Source of the DNA: Chionoecetes opilio
Taxonomy: Eukaryota; Arthropoda; Malacostraca; Decapoda; Majidae
Assembly (NCBI GenBank): GCA_016584305.1
Contig: JACEEZ010006466.1
Coordinates: 491,001-555,000, forward strand
Length of the DNA stretch: 64,000 nt
Direction: 5' to 3'
Part shown: piece by piece, positions 52,755-63,918 of the stretch
How positions within the stretch are numbered: position 1 is the first letter of the stretch
How the letters are laid out: every line of letters starts with the position of its first letter
Program-made: the position numbers and the translations under genes
The notes under the pieces: generated by a model
What the model was told of the DNA's origin: nothing
What the model saw: only the letters and a program-made list of their open reading frames with translations
The model's database searches: none

Positions 52755-54239
52755 GTCAGCAGCAATAAAACAGCTGCCAAACCGTTATATACACACCTCT
52801 ATAATATTTATCTATTTCCCTCACTAACTTAGAGAGCTTCCCTCCTGCTCACAGTTAACACTTAAAGGACTAGAACGTTATGAGGAATGGATTAAATAAT
52901 CGGAACATAGTGAACATAGTAGTAGTCATTCCATTAATGATTTATTTTTCCTTGACAATCTGTCTAGGTATGGAATTCCAGTATGCCTTATCCACCTCCT
53001 TCTTGGCCGAGGCATTTTAACACAACTAACAAACCATTGTGTTAGTCATCCGCTTTACTAATAACAAATTTAATTCGGGTAAATTTATGAGCAGAAACAT
53101 CCAAGTCAAACCACCATTTTATATTTTATAATTCAATATTCTAATCGTTGTTCTTCTCTAAGACTTCAGATTATGATTAGAAAATTCAGATTCATAATAT
53201 ATCCACAATCTAAAGGCAAATGTTCCATTTGAAATTACTTTATTACAAAATTTCGTTATGACATAACTTTAGTTTTTCACATTTTATTCCCATGGATCAA
53301 GATTATCAAGAGCACCATTCTCTGTTGAAGAATAGACATACAAACTTGTCAACGCCATTCTTGTCATTATATATCTACATTTTCATATCTAAATAAATAA
53401 ATTGAAAAGTATATACATTGCAGCTACAACACAGCTTGCAGCTACATTTAATTTTCATTAAATTCATTTGCAAACCATGGAACAGCGACTTTTAATTTAA
53501 GCATGAAATGCGTTGGGAAATTAAACTATAATTTGGTATGCACATTTAACCAATAGCACATTATTATGAATAGCTTCTATGAGTGACTACTAATTTCTTC
53601 TTCACAAGCATTCCTCACCCAAGAATTGCTCAGATGTGGGCACGGCATACTGATTATCTTCACTTAAGCAACTAATACATAGCATTTTATGTAGAACTAA
53701 TACAAAATTTCAACTTACAACACTAAATTGTGCATGAACGCCTTTATGTAGTGATAAAAATAATCTTTACTTTCTTCTAACTTTTAGAAAAATATGCTGC
53801 AGTATTACCCAAGTTTGTTTTCTCCTTTTTTCAAGGGAATCCTCTCCTGCACCCTCACCTGACCCTTGTCTAAAAGCCTTATGATTTGTACACAAACTTA
53901 AACAAACTGAGAACGTTTCCCACCATTTTTGTACAGTATCTTTTGTTCTTGGGTTAATAAGCTTTTTTCTATTTCAGCACTTTGCCAGAATGGCAATTTC
54001 TGACTAACCGGCAGCTTTTCTTTTTGTTTTGTTGCTATTTCAGTTTTGTTTTGTAAATGATTATTGAAGCTAATTCAGCAAAAAAATTGGGCTTCAGCAG
54101 GTGAAATATTATGAAGTGCTTTGAAGTTGGTATTTTTTGGTTTTATGATTCTCCAGTATGAGACCAGCACCTGAAGATGACAAAGGTATGACAACAACTA
54201 GGCATCAAAATACTTCAATATGAACATTTCCCCTCACAG
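52755..54239 (+). other. Intron
   Basis: 1.5 kb, A/T-rich and unique. An AG..GT-bounded 29-bp piece at 54157-54185 is out of phase and is rejected as an exon. Confidence 0.78.
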
Positions 54240-54420
54240 CAAAGCCAGTGTGCGGGATGAGCCACAGATCAAGAATCCTCACGCCCGGGCGCTGTGGGAG
54301 AAGTGGCAGCACGTGGGCTTCATGGCCTGGGAGCGCATGCGTCGCCTCCACGACAAGCTGAACTACCTGCATGAATTGGAAAAACTTAAGAACTTCTCAT
54401 GGGAAGAATGGAGAAAGAGG
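54240..54420 (+). CDS. shot: Spectraplakin exon, helical region before the EF-hands
   Basis: One base completes Ser, then 60 codons follow; acceptor CCCCTCACAG, donor AGG|GTAAGT, phase 2 in and 0 out. KASVRDEPQIKNPHARAL then WEKWQHVGFMAWERMRR leads to FSWEEWRKR, a Trp-rich conserved helical region that comes just before the EF-hand pair in all spectraplakins. The ATG at 54220 belongs to the intron and is not a start. Confidence 0.92.
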
Positions 54421-54810
54421 GTAAGTGATGAGAACATAAGAAAATAAGGAAGCTATAAGAGGCTGCGAGACCTACACGTGGTAGTTCCTGAGAATCAAAT
54501 TATTCTTTTTTCATGATAATTTAAGAAATCTCGTACTCCAAACTCCCTCCAGTGCTCCCCAAAATTTTGCTACAAAATTATAGAAATAGAAATAGAAACT
54601 TACGGCAGCTCATAAAATAAATGATAAACAGTAAGAAAAATAGCCAATTAAATAAGGCCTTAAATGTAGCATCCAAGAGTAAATTTCTTAAATGTAACTC
54701 CACCTAGAGGGAGAGTGCAGTACCACTTATGGAAAATAAATATATTGCATTAGGCATTCATTATGTTTGTGTTTGCATGCCATATTCATATTTTGCAATT
54801 TCTTTCACAG
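54421..54810 (+). other. Intron
   Basis: A/T-rich, ending TTTCTTTCACAG. Nothing else seen. Confidence 0.85.
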
Positions 54811-54928
54811 TTTATGAAGTTCATGAACCACAAGAAGTCGAGAGTGACTGATCTCTTCCGTAAAATGGACGCTGACAATGACGGAGCCGTTCCTCGGGAC
54901 GACTTCGTTGAAGGCATCTTGAAGACGA
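54811..54928 (+). CDS. shot: Spectraplakin exon, first EF-hand
   Basis: 39 codons plus one base, donor GA|GTGAGT, phase 0 in and 1 out. FMKFMNHKKSRVTDLFRKM is followed by the EF loop DADNDGAVPRDD. Loop positions 1, 3 and 5 are Asp and position 6 is Gly, as needed for calcium. Position 12 is Asp instead of the usual Glu, and position 9 is Pro. The EF-hands adjoin the GAS2 domain and form the microtubule-binding module with it. Confidence 0.94.
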
Positions 54929-55267
54929 GTGAGTTAAACTATGAAAAACATTATTTAATTTCCAGTTTCAAGCCTCTTGGATATAATTTTCATCATCACA
55001 ATCTCCATCAAAGCTGCCTTTTCCTGCATCATGCTCTGTAAAGATGTAGAATTAAGACTAGAAGACTAGCCCAGCCAGTTACAAATTTGTTGCCTACTCA
55101 GCCAAGTCTCTGTGACTTATCATTTTAAATGATAGTAGTAATGTATCTGTGATTCCTCACTGTTTCCTAAATGACACTTTTAATTATCTAGTTTACCAAA
55201 GATTTTTCCTGGATACAGTCATTATTTTATAGATTCATTTATTTGTGTTTCTCGTTTCAATGTACAG
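54929..55267 (+). other. Intron inside the EF-hand pair
   Basis: A/T-rich with no feature except its splice sites (GTGAGT and TGTACAG). Confidence 0.85.
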
Positions 55268-55497
55268 AGTTCCCCACCAGTCGCTTGGAGATGGGTACCG
55301 TGTCCGACATATTTGATCGCAACCAAGATGGATACATTGACTATCAGGAATTCATCGCCGCACTGCGACCTGACTGGGAGCGCAAGGGACCAGTGACCGA
55401 TGCCGATATGATTGAGGATGAAGTACAGAAACAAGTGTCTAAGTGTACCTGCCGACAAAAGTTCAGGGTCCACCAAGTGGGAGAAGGCAAATACAGG
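55268..55497 (+). CDS. shot: Spectraplakin exon, second EF-hand and start of GAS2 domain
   Basis: Two bases complete Lys, then 76 codons follow to [27 protein letters not shown] leads to a canonical EF loop [12 protein letters not shown] (Asp1, Asn3, Asp5, Gly6, Glu12). The GAS2-related domain starts at [18 protein letters not shown] and continues with [15 protein letters not shown]. The CxC pair is conserved in GAS2 domains, which bind microtubule walls. It leaves in phase 0 in the middle of the domain. Confidence 0.95.
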
Positions 55498-55935
55498 GTA
55501 TGATTTAGCAGGAATCTTATTTGAGTATCCAAAATGCATGAGGTACTATCCAAGAAAGGCAGTTTAAAAAAAAAGTTGCATTAAAACACTTGAATCACTG
55601 TGAAAGTGGACGGCTTAAGCAATCAAAATCTATCATGAAAATCATTCATATCAGTATCAGTTCTATTTTGACCTTTTTACCCTTTTATGATGGCCACCTC
55701 ATGTATTAAAGGGTCTTCATCCCACAGAACACTTCTTAATAGGATTGATTATTATTATTACTAGTAATTAATCTCCGTATCTCCCTTCCTTTATATGATT
55801 TATCTAAAGTTTATCTCATCCCACCATAGTGTTTCTTCTGATTCTATATTCATGCTCATATGGTCTGAGTGCCTACATACCTTCTTCTCTCCTGTGGTCT
55901 CTTTGAAGCTTTACATTTTCTTTATTCCATCACAG
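55498..55935 (+). other. Intron inside the GAS2 domain
   Basis: A/T-rich with no element recognised. Confidence 0.85.
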
Positions 55936-56053
55936 TTTGGAGACAGTCAAAAGCTGCGCCTGGTCCGTATCCTGCGTTCCACCGTGATGGTGCGCGTGGG
56001 AGGCGGCTGGGTGGCTCTGGACGAATTCCTGGTGAAAAATGACCCATGCCGAG
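55936..56053 (+). CDS. shot: Spectraplakin exon, end of GAS2 domain
   Basis: 39 codons plus one base, acceptor CCATCACAG, donor GAG|GTAAGT, phase 0 in and 1 out. [19 protein letters not shown] and [20 protein letters not shown] are the most conserved part of the GAS2 domain, almost identical across animals. The GGGW and NDPCR strings are diagnostic. The split codon is completed either by the exon at 60064 or by a cassette between them. Confidence 0.96.
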
Positions 56054-57068
56054 GTAAGTGTTCCGGGCTCAGTGTTGTTTTACTTAGAATACTGAAAGGA
56101 GGTGTTGATTTCAGATGGGATGAAGGAAGATCTAGATGAGGATGATTATATAAAATATTAAAAATCAGAACATTATTAAGAAAAATATATGAAGGATGTA
56201 TGTAATGTTGTTCTTCAAGCCTTAAATTCAATTATTCCATTTTAATAATGTTACACTAATGTTATTTTCAGTTTTTTAGGCTGCAAATTGAAGTCCATAT
56301 TGCATTTAGCTATATTTTAGGGCTACAATTTCAGGGTTTCCACTAGAAAATATAGGGAAATCTAATTGACATATCCATGTACCATTGATTACAATCCTAA
56401 CATGCAGTATCTATTTCAGGTAAAAAGCTCAGATACCTGATTGAACTATACTTTGATCAGCATCATGATTAACATTTTACAGGATGCCATTCTCAGATCT
56501 TGATTTGTGTGTTTCATTACAAATTTCTGAAGTAATTTTAGATAAAATGTTGTGTATTTCAACATATATGACATTCATATCCTTAGTGTTAGTGTGACTT
56601 AAAGATTCAAATACGGTTTGTTTAGCTATTTTCATCGGGTAGAATGGCATCCTGAAAAATGTTAAGTTGATTCAATAATTGTGTCCAACACCAACGTGGT
56701 GCAAATCTTTTCTGAGCCACTTAAATGTTCTTTTCTACATTTAGGGAAAACTATTGAAAAGCCAGCTCTTGTGTGAGTCTATGTAGTGTGAGACTTTAAT
56801 AGCTTTCATGATTAGCTTCTGTATGGAAGAGATGATGATATAAAAGTACTGCGAACAGTATCTTTCATAGTTGTATGTAATTATAGGACATTTGAAATGC
56901 ATACACTCTGGAGTAAAATTAAGTGGAATGAAGAAGACTTCCAATACTAAGAGTAATGTGTATCCAAAGCAAGGCCACTAATTCACATAATCTGCCTGTA
57001 GCCTCTGCCAAGCTTGTGTGTAGCCTAACCAGGAGCCTGTGTACCACTACAGTCTATTTTATTTATTA

Positions 57069-57398
57069 GGGTCAAAATGCACTAAGGAAGCCACGCACCC
57101 TGCCTCCCCTTCCATTCTACAGGACAGCTGATTGGTGCACTCCTCGTATCATCACTACCAATCACAATATCTTCACTACTTAACAGCGGCGTGACCACTG
57201 GACAGAGCAATCTTCACTACAGAGGGATTTTTTATTTTGTCACCCTTTGTAGTGAAGATTGCTCTGTCCAGTGGTCACGCCGCTGTTAAGTAGTGAAGAT
57301 ATTGTGATTGGTAGTGATCATACGAGGAATGCACCAATCAGCTGCCCCGTAGAATAGAAGGGGAGGCAGGGGGCAGGCTTCCTTACTGCATTTTGACA
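57069..57398. mobile_element. 330-bp foldback MITE
   Basis: Two inverted arms of about 155 bp are separated by a short AT-rich loop near 57230. The ends read GTCAAAATGCACTAAGGAAG and, at the far end, CTTCCTTACTGCATTTTGAC. Strings such as CTGGACAGAGCAATCTTCAC return inverted. Mismatches are few, so the element is young. I cannot identify a clear target duplication. Confidence 0.85.
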
Positions 57399-57731
57399 AT
57401 AATAAAAAAAAATTGACTATAGGTGACAAATACTTCATACATGCCTCATCAAGTACTATTCATAGCTTCAGATAAGAAGAAAGCAGAATTGTCTTCATCT
57501 TAGGGTGAAACTAAACCCTTGGGTGAAGCAAATTAAATGTTGTCTTCTTATATTTAATTAACAAAAAGATGCAGCATGAGTTGATGAGGGTGAATGTGTA
57601 ACATGATAGACCTAAATTTGCTAATAATTACATTGTATGGCAAGGAAGTCATTAACCATGTACACAGCTTTACTGATATAGAACATTATTATTGTGATAT
57701 TATTATACTGCATCAGAGCTATTAACCAATT

Positions 57732-57734
<3 letters not shown>

Positions 57735-57812
<78 letters not shown>
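57735..57812. repeat. (CT)n microsatellite
   Basis: An uninterrupted CT array of about 39 units. Confidence 0.97.
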
Positions 57813-57814
<2 letters not shown>

Positions 57815-58091
57815 TCCTGGTACCTCCAAAACCCCTGTAACCAACACAACCTAACCCCAACCTTACAATCCATCCCACTGTGCATGTTTTATCCCCGGGT
57901 TATTGTTGGCACCTATTGTTACCCCGCAAAACCAAACCATAAATGTACATACATGCACCTCTCTCTCCCTGGGTAACACATTAACACATGAAACCCCTTG
58001 TGTCCCCCCAACCCCAACCCACAACCCACTGCCACCCTCACCCTGCTCTCTAACTGTGCTTGGCTAATTACCGTGGGGCTTCAAATTGTAG

Positions 58092-58238
58092 TGTGTCCAT
58101 CCATACCTGAGCTAGAGCAGGTTGGAGAATTGGAACTTCATGAGTATGGGTGTCCTTTGAGGGGCAAGACATCACCAGCTGGATCCTGCCGTAGCTCCTG
58201 TAAGGATCCAGTGTCTGAGTTTCATGTCACTATGATCA
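58092..58238 (+). CDS. shot: Candidate cassette exon between GAS2 domain and tail
   Basis: This stretch is open in phase 1 in and phase 1 out, with acceptor CAAATTGTAG and donor ATCA|GTAAGA (a nearer donor, CCT|GTAAGG after 58199, is also phase 1). It would insert VCPSIPELEQVGELELHEY and CPLRGKTSPAGSCRSSC, then about 16 more residues, between NDPCR and AKGRTN. Vertebrate MACF1 and dystonin have an optional insert at exactly this point that also begins with Val. I have no RNA evidence, and the acceptor's pyrimidine tract is poor. Confidence 0.4.
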
Positions 58239-58740
58239 GTAAGAGCGTCGTTGATTCAATGAGAGATATTTTTGCAGTAATGATTCAAATGTAAGGATTG
58301 CTTTACTTGATTCTTTTTTTCTCTCTTTTTTCCTTCTATGTTGGGAATAATTGGATTTCCAAGTTGGATTTCCTGTAAATATTGATATAGGTTGTATTGG
58401 ACAAAGTCATTATTGAGTACTAATGTTGGTGGGGAGTTGATCGCATAATTTTGTAATGTAAAACTTATGGCATTTCATATTTTATTGCATCTTTCAAGTA
58501 TAAAGTAAATACGATACATAATAATCATATGTATCAGTTTGTTTTATAAGTATCAACACTAAACATTGAGCCATTAAGAAAAATCCTCAAACCTTTCACT
58601 CGATAACAGATGCACAATATTTGAGCTTCATACAAAATGTATATATATATATATTCATTCTCTATAACAATGCACCGGATGAAACTTGAGGCTATCAAGT
58701 ATGTTCAAACTGGAACATATATGCTTAGTACTTACTGTCA

Positions 58741-59092
58741 ATCAATACGTAGCCAAGATTTAAAGCTTATAAATCAATACGTAGCCAAGATTTAAAGCTT
58801 ATAAATCAATACGTAGCCAAGATTTAAAGCTTATAAATCAATACGGATCCAACATTTAAAGTTTATAAATCAATACGGATCCAACATTTAAAGCTTATAA
58901 ATCAATACGGATCCAACATTTAAAGCTTATAAATCAATACGTAGCCAAGATTTAAAGCTTATAAATCAATACGTAGCCAAGATTTAAAGCTTATAAATCA
59001 ATACGTATCCAAGATTTAAAGCTTATAAATCAATACGTAGCCAAGATTTAAAGCTTATAAATCAATACGTAGCCAAGATTTAAAGCTTATAA
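58741..59092. repeat. 32-bp satellite, 11 copies
   Basis: The unit is ATCAATACGTAGCCAAGATT followed by TAAAGCTTATAA. Copies start every 32 bp from 58741 to 59061. Three variants occur: A (GTAGCCAAGA), B (GGATCCAACA) and C (GTATCCAAGA). Their order is A-A-A-B-B-B-A-A-C-A-A. Confidence 0.95.
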
Positions 59093-60063
59093 AGCAAACA
59101 TAACTGAAAATATGATCAAACATTATAACTGAAAACATGATATAGTAATAATGAAACGCGTAATTAATGAAGGAAAGTCTGATCGTTAAAATTTCAATAG
59201 ATAGAAACTTTTTGCTGCCAACACAACTTTTGTTTAACCAAGCTGCATGTGCTACTAATTTGGAAATCTTTCTTCATGAACTCTTCACTGCCTGTACTTT
59301 TTATTGTCCTTTTTTTATTATTTTGTTTTAATGTAATACTACCAGAGTGTTTGTAAAATTTCTCAACAAAAAATCCATAATTATAGCTATGATATTAACC
59401 TTTGCTGTCCTTAATCCAAGCAAAGACAATTTAGAAAAAACGTGGTGGAAACTATAATATTTCATCCTTATGTAAAAGGTTATATAATATATAATATTGG
59501 TTGACAAACATTTTTACAATGAGAGGGAAATGTCAAAAGTCAGTATTTGCATAATTTTTTTTTTTTAAAGAAATTAATCAATAGACATTCATTCAGCATC
59601 ATCACATTTATATATATTTAATTTATATTTTTCCATTTCCATTTTCATACTGTATTCCCTTCAGTCTGTAGCATGCTTGGGTTTCATTATTTTCAGGCAT
59701 GTGTATTTTTCTTTGCAAATTTGTATTATAGCCTTCATTTAATCTTAAGTTGTCAGTGTAGCTTAGTGCTGAGTACGTACTTGTAGAATTTTTAGTTTTT
59801 TGTTAATTGTGTCATAAGCTAACATGTTTGCATTGTTTCTTTTCTCCGGTTTACCCAACCCACCTCCTAAATCCTGGCCCTTCCAACATTTTCTACCCCC
59901 AAAAATCCCTATCTCCCTACCCATCCCCATTCCTGATTCACCACCCAACACGACCTGTGCCACGCTACTCTGCGCTCTGCATCGACCCAATTTTGGCTAT
60001 ATCAACATGACCTCCTCCTTCGGTCATTTCTTACTTGGCCTATGACTACATCCACCAAAATAG

Positions 60064-60236
60064 CCAAGGGTCGCACCAATGTGGAGTTACGCGAGCAGTT
60101 CATCCTAGCGGAGGGCGTGTCTCAGAGCATGACGCCTTTCAAGTCCAAGCCTAGCCCCAACAGTTCCGTGTCAAGCCAATCAGGCACTCCAGGCCACCGA
60201 TCCCAGTCCCTCCCCAGCTCTGGGCCCGTTATCAAG
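60064..60236 (+). CDS. shot: Spectraplakin exon, start of C-terminal tail
   Basis: Two bases complete Ala, then 57 codons follow; acceptor AAAATAG, donor AAG|GTCTGT, phase 1 in and 0 out. It opens AKGRTNVELREQFILAEG then VSQSMTPFKSKPSPNSS, a string conserved right after the GAS2 domain in fly and vertebrate spectraplakins. It goes on as a Ser/Pro/Gln-rich disordered tail. The upstream ATG frames (60001, 60042) are intronic. Confidence 0.93.
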
Positions 60237-63200
60237 GTCTGTTTCACCGACAGACTTTCTACACGGTTACAAGTGTAGTGCAAGTCTCCTATTAAGTGTT
60301 CAGATCGGTCAAGGCAAAGTACAGTACATCTCTAAGGATTCAAAGTTTTTTTTCAGGTAGCTGATTATATGATCAGTAATTGGCTTTAAGGTGATTGCAT
60401 AAGTTTTCCATTTAACTTATCCCCATACATAAGAAACGCCCTTTAATCTTTGTGGGACTCAAAATATTTTTATGATGGTTATGAAACTCACTTTCCTATC
60501 ATGCTAACAGAATTAAATATTTTTTGCAATACATTAACAAAATCCCTGCCAGTCTACATTGAAGTCTTACGGGGTCCTTAGCCCTTGCATAGTTACCATT
60601 TGAAACTGGGGCTGCAAAGCTTCTTATTGTATTTGATTTATGCATGTTCGTAGCATGTTATGAAATGAGAAGTTTTCTGAATGCCCTGCTTCTTACTACA
60701 GGTATGTAAACTTTTGTGTTTGTACAGTGACTAAGACAAACCACAGTTGTTGTTTTTATTTGCTGCTTGTTGGTCTTTAGTTTTCACCTAATATGATCAT
60801 CTTGCATATCCATGTATTTAATTTATTTTCAGACACAAACTCATTTCCATATACATTTGAGGCGAGGGCTGGTAACATGGGTTGGGATTTTTTTTTGTTA
60901 GCAGTGAATGATCAGTGTTTATGCAACCGCAACTGTAAATCAGTTCCAATTGCTTGTCCGCTGACACGTGCTATTGATGTGCCTTATGAGTTCAAGTGTA
61001 CTGTTTCATGGTTTCTGTAGACAGCTGTCCTGCAAGACTTGAATTTTCAAAATATCATTTAATCACTGATCGCCTTCCCATGCAGGAGGAATTGATATGC
61101 CAATAGTGCACATGGCAATAGTAATTACCAATGATAAATCTCCAGATGCAGAGATCTTACTGGAATTATATTGGAACAATTCACGCCACATACGTCTCGG
61201 CAATTATTATTATTATTACTATTACTACATATCTATATTAATATTATTATCAATATTTTCATCATTCTATATTAGTATTTGCTTGATTTGAAACACGTAA
61301 TTATCATGAAATTATTAAACATTCAATTTTAATGTAGAAAGCGGCATCTGGTTTAAAAAAAAAAAAAAGTTTGAGAATAATTTTTTTTTATTTAGTAATC
61401 GATAACAAGTAGTAATAATCTTACAAACTATAACTGTTTGGAAAGGAATCACTTGAAAGTAAACCATACTTTTACCGTCGGATACACAGTTTTCATGAAT
61501 TCCTGAAGGACACGAAGGTATGTCTTACAAAATTAATAATTTGCTCATCTGTATTTTTTGTTTGAAGTTGATCATTGATAATATCATTTTAAAGTCACAA
61601 TTTTTAAAGATTTCTGGTCCCAACGCATTCAATGATATGAAGTAGAATGTTGGAGAAAGTTTGCATTTAAGCAAGTTCGTAAGATAAAAAGTACGTAGTA
61701 AAAGAATCAAGAAAATTTGTTTAATATTTTTATCTGTTTTCTCATTATAAACACCTATCATTAAGAATACCAAGGCTTATGTATTAGTATTTTTAAACAA
61801 TCTTACTGATCATTTATCATTACTTAACATTAAGTGTTTTGAAAAATCTATAAAAATCCCATTTGACTATAATGACACTTTTACCCAACTTCTATATTGA
61901 AAGAATACTATCTATTACAGCACATTTTGTTATGGCTGAATTGATGCCGCTCTTTGAGCAAATTCGCCAAAGTGAATGTGACGGATCCCACAGTGCTGCT
62001 CTGTGCACAATTCGTGTGGGATATTCGGGTGGAGCTGTAGTCCACAAATCAGAGTCATCCACAAGCTCATCCATGGTAGGAGGCCCTCAGGCAGATGCGT
62101 GTGAAGGTGTAGGCTATGCTAGTTTGGATATATGTTCGTGTTGTGATGTAGGTTGTTGTAGATGATCCAGTTGCTCGTACGTATATTAATAGCCTGGTTT
62201 GGATACTAGATTTTTCTGTATTTTATTTTACTGCTTGAACTGAAATACATTGTTGCCATACTTGCAGAACACATGACCACCACAGATCAATTATGCATCT
62301 GTGAATTATCATTACTTTGATATTGATATTTAGTGCTTGTTTCAAGCTGATGATTATTTACAAGAAAACATTTAAGTAAGTTGGACTACTACACTGTATC
62401 AGTTGTTAAACATAACATAACATACCCTACCCTTCAAATGACTAATGAGGAAAACAAGTTGGTCCTGCTAGTATGAGTTGCAGCACATGTAGAGTACTCT
62501 ATAAGCTCAGTAAATGAAGGAACTTTAGCTTGAAACAGAAACTTCCCCCAAACGACTATTTTTGAAGTTACCAGCATGACTTGGACTAACATTTGGAGGA
62601 ATGTATACTCACAAACCTCGCTGAACCTTATATTCATAATACTGAAATCAGTATTATGATAGGCCATTAAGTTTCTCCATTTTCCAAGTTATCAATGTGT
62701 GTGCAAGAATGAACATTTTATGCTTCTCTCTCTTATTCTGGTGTTAAATTAAATGTCTTGGGGAAACTGAGGTTGTTCATGTGGTTTGTCTTATCACACA
62801 AGCTCCTATTCCGGGACCCGACTCTCTCTATTCAAAAATGATGGTGGCATATCAACAAATGGTAAGTGCTCTTTGTACCCAGTCAAGATAAGTCTGTTCA
62901 CATAAATCTGGTCATTTGTGTCTTGTAAGTTTTTTTTTTTACAATAATGCAGCATTTTTGTTGATACTATGCACTTTACAATTTCATCTTGCTTCTTATA
63001 TGAACAAATGTAATAGATATTGATTATATGTTATATATATATATATATATATCATATTTTTTCTTTTTTATGCACAATTTAAAGTCAAGTAAATATATTT
63101 CTTTTTAAAGTTGCACCATTAAAAAACTTTTAATAAATTTACAATTCAGTACTAAGACATGCTGAATGTACTTTGGATGAAACTGTGAAGGTTACTGTTG

Positions 63201-63429
63201 TGAAGCATATTGTAGATATTGCTCGTTTTAAAAGTTTGCTACCTGTATTTGCCATTATTTGGTTGTCATTAGGCATGAACTGCAATTTATCTTTTGAAAT
63301 AAGTTTGGTAAAATAAGTTTTGGAAATATATAAACTTTAACGGAAGTAAATAATGTTTTGAAATTTGAAATATAGGAAGTCTACTACGTACTTCTTTTGT
63401 TGACTAAAAATTAATCATATTTTGTAAAG
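60237..63429 (+). other. 3.2-kb intron with weak exon candidates
   Basis: A/T-rich. A phase 0-0 candidate lies at 61959-62075 (QIRQSECDGSHSAALC ... SSTSSSM, donor ATG|GTAGGA) and a 59-bp candidate at 62803-62861 (SYSGTRLSLFKNDGG, donor GTAAGT) that is phase 2 in and 1 out, so it cannot be used alone. A short TA array lies at 63029-63052. None of these is secure. Confidence 0.6.
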
Positions 63430-63598
63430 GTTCGTGAGAGAACAACCAAGAGCTCCGCCATGGGCCGCGCCTCCTTCAGCGCCGGCACCCCGGACTCCTC
63501 CTTCAGTGAAGAGGGAGGCACATCCGGATTCCACCTCCATACCAGCAAACGCAAGGCCTCTGCCCCAGTATCTTCTCGCTCATCATACAACACAACAG
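63430..63598 (+). CDS. shot: Spectraplakin exon, Ser-rich C-terminal tail
   Basis: 56 codons plus one base, acceptor TTTGTAAAG, donor ACAG|GTCAGC, phase 0 in and 1 out. It reads VRERTTKSSAMGRASFSAG, TPDSSFSEEGGTSG, then SKRKASAPVSSRSSYNTT. It is basic, disordered and Ser-rich, as in the tails of Shot and MACF1, which bind microtubules and EB1. The phase match with 60236 and 63919 supports the exon. Confidence 0.88.
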
Positions 63599-63918
63599 GT
63601 CAGCAATCAAAGCAATCTTTACAAAATATTAACCCCTTGAGGCCCAGAACGTTATTTCCATTGTAATTTGGCTACCATTAGATAATTTTTAATTAATATA
63701 ATCAATGTTTTATAGATATGACCTGCTTAGTATCCTCGTCCACTAGCTAATTTGGTATATTCAGTTACTTTTCGTAATTTTTTGGCTAACAGACAATTTT
63801 TCATAGCAGAGGAAAGATCTGGGTGTGAAGGGGTTAATGTAGTATTATGACCTCATTATCTTGCATGCCTGCTGTGGTAAACATTGCTGTGTCATGTAAC
63901 TTTGTACTGTTTCTCCAG
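63599..63918 (+). other. Intron mostly made of a TTAA MITE
   Basis: A 320-bp intron. Two-thirds of it is the MITE at 63629-63837, which starts only 30 bp after the donor. Confidence 0.85.
63629..63837 (+). mobile_element. TTAA-flanked piggyBac-like MITE, copy 3
   Basis: TTAACCCCTTGAGGCCC at the left and GGTGTGAAGGGGTTAA at the right, about 209 bp. It is in the same orientation as copy 2 and shares GGTATATTCAGTTACTTTTC and GGAAAGATCTGGGTGTG with it. Confidence 0.85.

Larger units (their letters stand above)
56054..60063 (+). other. 4-kb intron
   Basis: It holds the foldback element (57069-57398), a CT array (57735-57812), a candidate cassette exon (58092-58238) and a 32-bp satellite (58741-59092). 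The rest is A/T-rich and unique. Confidence 0.78.

Noticed and set aside
54157..54185. 29-bp micro-exon (Met-Arg-Pro-Ala-Pro-Glu-Asp-Asp-Lys) before the EF-hand linker
   Set aside because: It enters in phase 2 but leaves in phase 1, while the next exon requires phase 2, so including it would break the frame.
58741..59092. CRISPR-like array
   Set aside because: The repeats are directly adjacent with no unique spacers, and this is an animal genome; it is a tandem satellite.
60793..61291. Open frames with coding-like peptides at 60793-61020 and 61097-61291
   Set aside because: No splice-compatible phase with the neighbouring exons, no recognisable domain, and A/T-rich simple sequence at the end.
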